Origin: an uncultured Moraxella sp.
GTDB lineage: Bacteria; Pseudomonadota; Gammaproteobacteria; Pseudomonadales; Moraxellaceae
DNA: 20,316 nucleotides
Direction: 5' to 3'
Assembly: GCA_937975585.1 (NCBI GenBank)
Contig: CALJUC010000237.1
Span: 1-20,316 of the forward strand
The notes below the pieces were generated by a model. It saw only the letters and a list, made by a program, of their open reading frames with translations. It was not told where the DNA came from and searched no databases. The stretch's first letter is position 1, and every line of letters starts with the position of its first letter. Shown here piece by piece: positions 16,145 to 20,316 of the stretch. A program made the position numbers and the translations under genes.

Positions 16145-16189
16145 ACGCTAGGTCGATGGCAGTGTCCATTACCTAGCGTTACTGTTTTT
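16145..16189 (+). terminator. Hairpin terminator after tyrA-aroA
   Basis: ACGCTAGGT (16145-16153) pairs with ACCTAGCGT (16171-16179). Inside it ATGG pairs with CCAT around a six-base loop, giving a long two-part hairpin. A run of five Ts ends at 16189, five bases after the stem. An A-run on the left side could let it act in both directions. Confidence 0.75.
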
Positions 16190-16297
16190 AAGTCTATTAA
16201 AGATAATTGGCTTAAAATGATTTGATTGAACGATAGAGCATTAAAGTCAAAATTTAGCTGTCGGGTGGTGAATTGTAAAATTTGGTTACCAATTTTA

Positions 16298-16306
16298 TGG
16301 TAGAAT
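16298..16306 (+). promoter_or_regulatory. Candidate extended -10 promoter of rarD
   Basis: TGG-TAGAAT forms an extended -10 element 37 bases before the rarD ATG. A short inverted repeat, TACCA (16287-16291) and TGGTA (16298-16302), overlaps it and could be an operator. No good -35 hexamer is seen. Confidence 0.35.
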
Positions 16307-16343
16307 TATCGGCTTTCTTAAATACCAATAAGTATTATAAACA

Positions 16344-17303
16344 ATGACTAATAATACCCCACCTACCGAAACTATTGACATTATCAATAGTGAATTACCC
16401 ACCCAAGCCGTTGATATCACTGACAATAGTATTGTTACCACTTCAAAAGGGGTGATGACCGCATTGGCGGCATTTTTGATTTGGGGATTTTTTCCGCTAT
16501 ATTTTAAGCTGTTAAAAGACTATGATGCCGTTGAGATTATCGGTCATCGTATCATTTGGACGTTTGTGGCTATTTTAGCCATCATGACAGTGACACAGCG
16601 TTGGCAATGGTTAACGACCATTCGGCAAAATCCCAAGCTGATTTTATATACGGCTGTGTCAGGGGCGATTATCAGCGTTAACTGGCTCGTGTATGTATGG
16701 GCGGTCAATCATGACCGGATTTTGGAAGCCAGTTTGGGTTATTATATTGGTCCGTTGGTGGGCGTGTTGCTGTCATTGGTGGTGCTAAAAGAACGCTTGC
16801 GCCCGATGCAATGGCTGGCTGTGGTGTTGGCCGCTGTGGGTGTGATTATCCAGCTGGTACTACTTGGTAAACTGCCGTGGGTATCCTTGGTATTAGCGTC
16901 ATCTTTTTCGGTATATGGATTAATGCATCGGCGTACGCCATTGGATGCCCTATCGGCGATGTTTATTGAAACCATACTGTTAGTACCGGTCTTTATGGTG
17001 TGGTTTGCCAAGCATGAGGTGGCAAGTAGTCAGCTGACGTTTTGGTTCTCCACCGATATTTGGCTACTCATGTTAGCCGGGCCGATTACCTTGATTCCGC
17101 TTTTGATGTTTAATAAGGCAACCAAGATGGTGACCTATAGTTTATTGAGTTTTATGAACTATATCACACCGTCACTGATTTTCTTATTGGCGATTTTCTT
17201 GTATCATGAACCTTTTAATATAACGAAATTGGTAACGTTTGCGTTTATTTGGGCAGGCTTGGTGTTTTTTAGCTATGACCTCATTAGACATCGCAAACAG
17301 TAA
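16344..17303 (+). CDS. rarD: RarD-type EamA/DMT transporter
   Basis: This inner-membrane protein of 319 residues has about ten helices. It matches the RarD subgroup closely: GVMTALAAFLIWGFFPLYFKLL, then EIIGHRIIWTFV, NWLVYVWAVNHDRILEASLGYYIGPL, ERLRPMQWLAVVLAAVGV and FSVYGLMHRR. RarD proteins are putative drug/metabolite exporters with no settled substrate. A hydrophilic N-terminal tail of about 33 residues (MTNNTPPTETIDI) makes it longer than the usual 295. The ribosome site is weak. It follows the tyrA-aroA terminator, so it starts a new transcript that probably runs into folB, 21 bases downstream. Confidence 0.95.
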   Translation: MTNNTPPTETIDIINSELPTQAVDITDNSIVTTSKGVMTALAAFLIWGFFPLYFKLLKDYDAVEIIGHRIIWTFVAILAIMTVTQRWQWLTTIRQNPKLILYTAVSGAIISVNWLVYVWAVNHDRILEASLGYYIGPLVGVLLSLVVLKERLRPMQWLAVVLAAVGVIIQLVLLGKLPWVSLVLASSFSVYGLMHRRTPLDALSAMFIETILLVPVFMVWFAKHEVASSQLTFWFSTDIWLLMLAGPITLIPLLMFNKATKMVTYSLLSFMNYITPSLIFLLAIFLYHEPFNITKLVTFAFIWAGLVFFSYDLIRHRKQ

Positions 17304-17324
17304 CCCATAGGCTGTGATTTGACC

Positions 17325-17783
17325 ATGCATGATTCTTTATATTCGGCGTCTGACGCATTGGCAAAAGTGGCCAATGCCCAAGCTCAACAACCTGCGCCCG
17401 CTATGTTGACCGGCAATTCGACCGATACGGTGTTCATCAAAGGGCTAAAAGTTGATGCGGTAATCGGTGTCTACGAATGGGAACAACAAATTAAGCAACC
17501 CTTGATTTATGATATCGAGATGGTAGGCTGCCAATACCAAGCGTCCCAGACGGATGCCATTGAAGACGCGATTAATTATAAAAGTGTGAGTGAGCGTGTC
17601 GCTGAAGTGAGCCTTGCTAATAAAGTAGCACTATTAGAGCGCTTGGCGCATTTGGTTGCGGAGATGATTTTAACTGAATTTGCCCCAGAAAAAGTCACGG
17701 TAACCATTCATAAGCCGACCGCGATTAAAGAGGCCGATAGCGTCGGGGTTAAAATCACGCGGTTTCGCCAGCAAAGTCAGTAA
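17325..17783 (+). CDS. folB: Dihydroneopterin aldolase
   Basis: FolB cleaves dihydroneopterin to 6-hydroxymethyldihydropterin and glycolaldehyde in folate synthesis. The conserved core runs from about residue 34: DTVFIKGLKVDAVIGVYEWEQ with the catalytic-region Glu, then INYKSVSERV, LLERLAHLVAEMIL, and IHKPTAIKEADSVGVKITR with the active-site Lys. The 152 residues exceed the usual 118-125 because of a low-complexity N-terminal tail rich in Ala/Gln. ATG 17325 is chosen over the TTG two codons upstream. The ATG at 17403, just before the conserved core, is an alternative, but neither site has a good Shine-Dalgarno sequence. A folK-like gene follows after 33 bases. Confidence 0.93.
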   Translation: MHDSLYSASDALAKVANAQAQQPAPAMLTGNSTDTVFIKGLKVDAVIGVYEWEQQIKQPLIYDIEMVGCQYQASQTDAIEDAINYKSVSERVAEVSLANKVALLERLAHLVAEMILTEFAPEKVTVTIHKPTAIKEADSVGVKITRFRQQSQ

Positions 17784-17816
17784 TTGATACCAGTCATTCA
17801 ATAATATGAGCGGGTT

Positions 17817-18347
17817 ATGCCAACCACAGAACCAGTCGTTATAACCAATCATGTGACCGATTCGGATTTTTTAGTGAGTGCCTGTTTATTGGCACTCGCG
17901 AGTAATGTTGATGCTAAAACCCATTTGGCCGCTTGTCGACACGCACTTAGACAGCTCGGTGAGTTGGTGTTAAGCCCTGTTTTTATCAATGAATGCCAAA
18001 AAAAGGCGGATGGTATCATCGTACCAGCTTACCATAATCAAATGGCGGTATTAATCTTAACCCACCCTATGCCCACGCAAGCTTTGGCAAAGTTGGCCAA
18101 GCAGTTAGAACAAGCCAATGGGCGCGCAAGTCAGACTAAGCCATTAGTGACCTTGGATGTTGACCTGTTAGCGGTAAAAGCACAGACGCAAGTCACTAGT
18201 AGTGATACAACTTGGACAGCGATAGGGAATAGTTGGTTGGCATTGGCGCGGCGGTTGCCGTTGGCCAACTATGACCAATATGGCCTTACCCAGTTGCCCT
18301 TGCCGTATCCTAGCGACTTTAGCGATTTATTGACCCAGTCAACATAA
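17817..18347 (+). CDS. Divergent HPPK (FolK)-like protein
   Basis: The 176 residues follow the fold order of 6-hydroxymethyl-7,8-dihydropterin pyrophosphokinase: LLALASNVDAKTHLAACRHALRQLG (for the family's ALGSNL...), LSPVFINE, AYHNQMAVLILT (for FLN.V..V.T), LEQANGR, and LDVDLLAV (for the DLD metal-binding pair). The two Asp residues remain. The usual RWGPR before DLD is replaced by a shorter segment without the conserved Trp and second Arg. It lies 33 bases after folB, the enzyme one step before HPPK, which supports a folate role. It may be a weak, altered or inactive paralogue, with a canonical folK elsewhere in the genome. The ATG at 17817 has a poor GAGCGG ribosome site. Confidence 0.75.
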   Translation: MPTTEPVVITNHVTDSDFLVSACLLALASNVDAKTHLAACRHALRQLGELVLSPVFINECQKKADGIIVPAYHNQMAVLILTHPMPTQALAKLAKQLEQANGRASQTKPLVTLDVDLLAVKAQTQVTSSDTTWTAIGNSWLALARRLPLANYDQYGLTQLPLPYPSDFSDLLTQST

Positions 18348-18407
18348 CGGTCTAAGGACGTCACTTAGTTATCTGCTATGTGTCATCTGCTACGTCCTCT
18401 CAAACCG
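18348..18407. other. Structured convergent gap between the folK-like gene and pilR
   Basis: AGGACGT (18355-18361) pairs with ACGTCCT (18392-18398), and the outer CGGT (18348-18351) pairs with ACCG (18404-18407). The loop holds two direct copies of ATCTGCTA (18371-18378 and 18385-18392). No T-run follows, so it is not a standard terminator, though it may help end the two converging transcripts. Confidence 0.35.
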
Positions 18408-18413
18408 CTGCGG

Positions 18414-20009
18414 CTAATCTTCCTCGCCGCCAATTTCCAGCTTTTTCATCCGATAGCGTAATGAACGAAACGAGGTGTTTAAAAGTTTGGCCGCTTGGGT
18501 TTTGTTGCCACCGCTTTGGTTAAGCGCGGTGAGAATGAGTCGACGCTCTTGATTGGTCAGATATTCTTCCAAACCCTCGGGTGGTAAATTATCGCAGTCA
18601 GTATCAGCTAGCATATCTGCGCCAATATTCGCTGGTATGGCATCCGTTGCTGGCTTTATAGGGGTCGCTGCTGTGGTGGAAGTCAGCGTCGCTATATTCA
18701 TGCCATTAACCGCATTGAGAGGGTTAATGCTTGGGTAAGTTGTAATGTTAGCGTCAGGACTGTGATGGCTATACGCTGATAAAGTATTTGCAGTGAGGGT
18801 CGATTGGGTTACTTCATTCGATAATACCGCTGACACATTAGTATTGGCATTTAATGGTGGTAAGTTTAAATGCTCAATATCGATTACATGGTCATCGGCT
18901 AAGGTGATAGCGCGTTCCAGGATATTACGTAACTCGCGCACATTGCCCGAATAATGATGCGTCAATAACGCCGCCATCGCGGTTGCGGTCAATTCAAGCG
19001 GTGATGATAACCCCCAATCTTCAGCAATGAGCTGTAAAAAATGCTCGGCCAATAGCGGAATATCCGCTTTACGCTCATTAAGGTTGGGTAGTTTTACCTC
19101 AATCACATTAATGCGGTAATACAAGTCTTGGCGAAATTGCCCCAATTCAACCAATTGCACCAAGTTCTTGTGTGTGGCTGACAGTAGGCGAACATCAACG
19201 GCAATTTCCTGCGTACTTCCCACAGGGCGTACTTTTTTCTCTTGAATCGCGCGTAATAGCTTAACCTGCATGGCAAGGGGCAAATCGGCCACTTCATCCA
19301 AGAACAAGGTGCCGCCATTAGCTTGTTGGAATAAGCCCTCTTTGTCAGCCGTGGCACCGGTAAAGCTCCCTTTTTTATGACCAAAAAATTCGCTTTCCAT
19401 CAACTCTGAGGGAATCGCACCACAGTTGACAGGTACAAAATTGGCATGGCTGCGTGGGCTTAATTGGTGAATAAACTTGGCGACCACTTCTTTACCCGTA
19501 CCAGATTCACCGCATAAAAACACCGGCGCTTGGCTACGCGCGAGTTTTTGGATGGTTTTTTTGAGGGTTAATATCGACTCAGATTGGCCAATGAGTTTGG
19601 TTGAGAAGGGGTCAGTTGGCGTGTCAGCATTTTGTGCTTGGGTATCTTGGGCGACTTTTAGCGCATTTTCGACAAGTTGGCGCAAACGCGGTAATTCAAG
19701 CGGTTTGTTCACAAAGTCAAATGCACCGAGCTTTAATGATTCAATCGCTAAGTCCATGTTGCCATGCGCAGTAATCACGGCGACAGGGATGCTGGGATAA
19801 TGTTTGGCAATCAGTTTAACGATATCGAGTCCTGAGCCATCAGGTAGGCGTAAGTCGGTTAAGCAAAACTCCACAGGTTGCTGTGCCAAGTAATTAACAG
19901 CGGTGGCATAATCATAGGCCACTAACGTGTCTATCTGCATTTTTTTTAGCGTTATTTGCATTAAGCGACACAAATCCACTTCATCATCTACTATTAATGC
20001 AAGTGCCAT
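18414..20009 (-). CDS. pilR: Type IV pilus sigma-54 response regulator
   Basis: PilR, when phosphorylated by the kinase PilS, activates sigma-54 transcription of the pilin gene. From ATG 20009 the protein has 531 residues. The receiver domain has D8/D9, phosphoacceptor D52 (TDLRLPDGSG), T80 and K102. The AAA+ domain has Walker A GESGTGKE (167-174), the sigma-54 contact loop GSFTGA (214-219) and Walker B FLDE ending at E239. A Fis-type helix-turn-helix lies at about 500-525. ATG 20009 has AGGAAGG eight bases upstream; the TTG at 20048 is rejected. An 87-residue Ser/Thr/Asn/Ala-rich linker (387-473) before the DNA-binding domain makes it longer than the roughly 445-residue Pseudomonas protein. 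No pilS lies directly upstream. Confidence 0.95.
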   Translation of the reverse strand: MALALIVDDEVDLCRLMQITLKKMQIDTLVAYDYATAVNYLAQQPVEFCLTDLRLPDGSGLDIVKLIAKHYPSIPVAVITAHGNMDLAIESLKLGAFDFVNKPLELPRLRQLVENALKVAQDTQAQNADTPTDPFSTKLIGQSESILTLKKTIQKLARSQAPVFLCGESGTGKEVVAKFIHQLSPRSHANFVPVNCGAIPSELMESEFFGHKKGSFTGATADKEGLFQQANGGTLFLDEVADLPLAMQVKLLRAIQEKKVRPVGSTQEIAVDVRLLSATHKNLVQLVELGQFRQDLYYRINVIEVKLPNLNERKADIPLLAEHFLQLIAEDWGLSSPLELTATAMAALLTHHYSGNVRELRNILERAITLADDHVIDIEHLNLPPLNANTNVSAVLSNEVTQSTLTANTLSAYSHHSPDANITTYPSINPLNAVNGMNIATLTSTTAATPIKPATDAIPANIGADMLADTDCDNLPPEGLEEYLTNQERRLILTALNQSGGNKTQAAKLLNTSFRSLRYRMKKLEIGGEED

Positions 20010-20089
20010 AACGACAGCCTTCCTCTTTACCCTAAAACCATGCCACAAAACACGTCAATAAAAATACTCAAACCACGATACGGAAATCA

Positions 20090-20098
20090 AGTATAGCA
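20090..20098 (-). promoter_or_regulatory. Candidate extended -10 promoter of pilR
   Basis: On the minus strand TGC-TATACT forms a good extended -10 element about 80 bases upstream of the pilR ATG. There is no matching -35 hexamer at the normal distance. Together with the 154-base gap after the DUF350 gene, it suggests that pilR has its own promoter. Confidence 0.45.
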
Positions 20099-20163
20099 CG
20101 TCCCATTCCAATACTTGGAGTCTATGTTAATAGATTGTGTCAGATTGTTGTTGTAAAATCCAA

Positions 20164-20290
20164 TTAATAGGTCATACAAGCGGCATTTAATATACCAAAG
20201 CTTAATGAAAGGATCCCTAAAAACGTGCCTTTTGCGACATTGTTATTTTGGATACCTTGGGTCAAATCCTTAAATAATAAACGCGTCATC
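20164..20290 (-). CDS. C-terminal fragment of a DUF350 (YjfL-like) inner-membrane protein
   Basis: The last 41 codons of a minus-strand gene are present, with TAA at 20164-20166. The visible end has QGIQNNNVAKGTF, then a hydrophobic helix and LNAACMTY. It matches the typical close of DUF350 membrane proteins, with a GN.A-type turn, a final helix and NAACMT at the C-terminus. The rest is lost because adapter sequence replaces genomic DNA after 20290. The Met at 20287-20289 is probably internal, since the family is three or more times longer. Its function is unknown. Confidence 0.75.
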
Positions 20291-20316
20291 AGATCGGAAG
20301 AGCACACGTCTGAACT
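20291..20316. other. Illumina TruSeq adapter sequence (artefact)
   Basis: The final 26 bases begin AGATCGGAAGAGC and continue ACACGTCTGAACT, identical to the first 26 bases of the standard TruSeq read-through adapter. They are not genomic and should be trimmed. Confidence 0.98.

Noticed and set aside
20010..20048. A TTG start for pilR at 20048
   Set aside because: The added 13 residues are absent from receiver domains, and the strong AGGAAGG site lies inside them, eight bases before ATG 20009.

Overview
The window looks like a contig-end fragment of a chromosome from the gammaproteobacterial family Moraxellaceae (Moraxella/Psychrobacter group). This is inferred from a fused tyrA-aroA gene, a PilR-type regulator, a prmB-aroC pair, AT-leaning codon use and the absence of any phage or IS signature. 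Everything recognisable is core metabolism, transport or regulation. I see no CRISPR array, rRNA, tRNA, insertion sequence or integrase. The last 26 bases (20291-20316) are not genomic: they match the start of the Illumina TruSeq adapter, so the 3' edge is a sequencing artefact that truncates a DUF350-type gene.

Layout. Positions 1-423 hold a truncated membrane-protein tail, a short open frame of unknown status and a bidirectional hairpin terminator. alaS (424-3102, minus, TTG start) follows, then a divergent regulatory gap and a 72-residue two-helix membrane protein. The plus strand then carries prmB and aroC, an unrecognised 317-residue protein that I suspect is a divergent DNA polymerase III psi subunit, and serC with a strong terminator. 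Next come an exported YejA-like peptide/opine-binding protein without a permease, gloB, a hisC-type aminotransferase, an EamA exporter and the tyrA-aroA fusion, again ending in a hairpin. rarD, folB and a degenerate folK-like gene follow on the plus strand. pilR (minus) and the truncated DUF350 gene (minus) close the window.

How the genes fit together. Six genes touch the shikimate/aromatic, serine and folate pathways. aroA (fusion C-half) and aroC make chorismate. tyrA (fusion N-half) and the hisC-type aminotransferase lead to tyrosine. serC feeds serine and pyridoxal phosphate, and folB with the folK-like gene acts in folate synthesis. The serC/hisC/tyrA-aroA set recalls the Pseudomonas serC-pheA-hisC2-tyrA/aroA-cmk-rpsA supraoperon. 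Here pheA and cmk are missing, and a binding protein, gloB and a DMT exporter lie between the remaining members.

The strongest leads are the rearranged aromatic supraoperon with a tightly coupled exporter, the possible psi subunit after aroC, the HPPK-like protein with a changed active site, a 12-bp tandem repeat encoding an EQLD mini-ORF before the binding-protein gene, and 10-bp-phased GCGGTAC repeats upstream of alaS. I found no convincing new multi-gene system.
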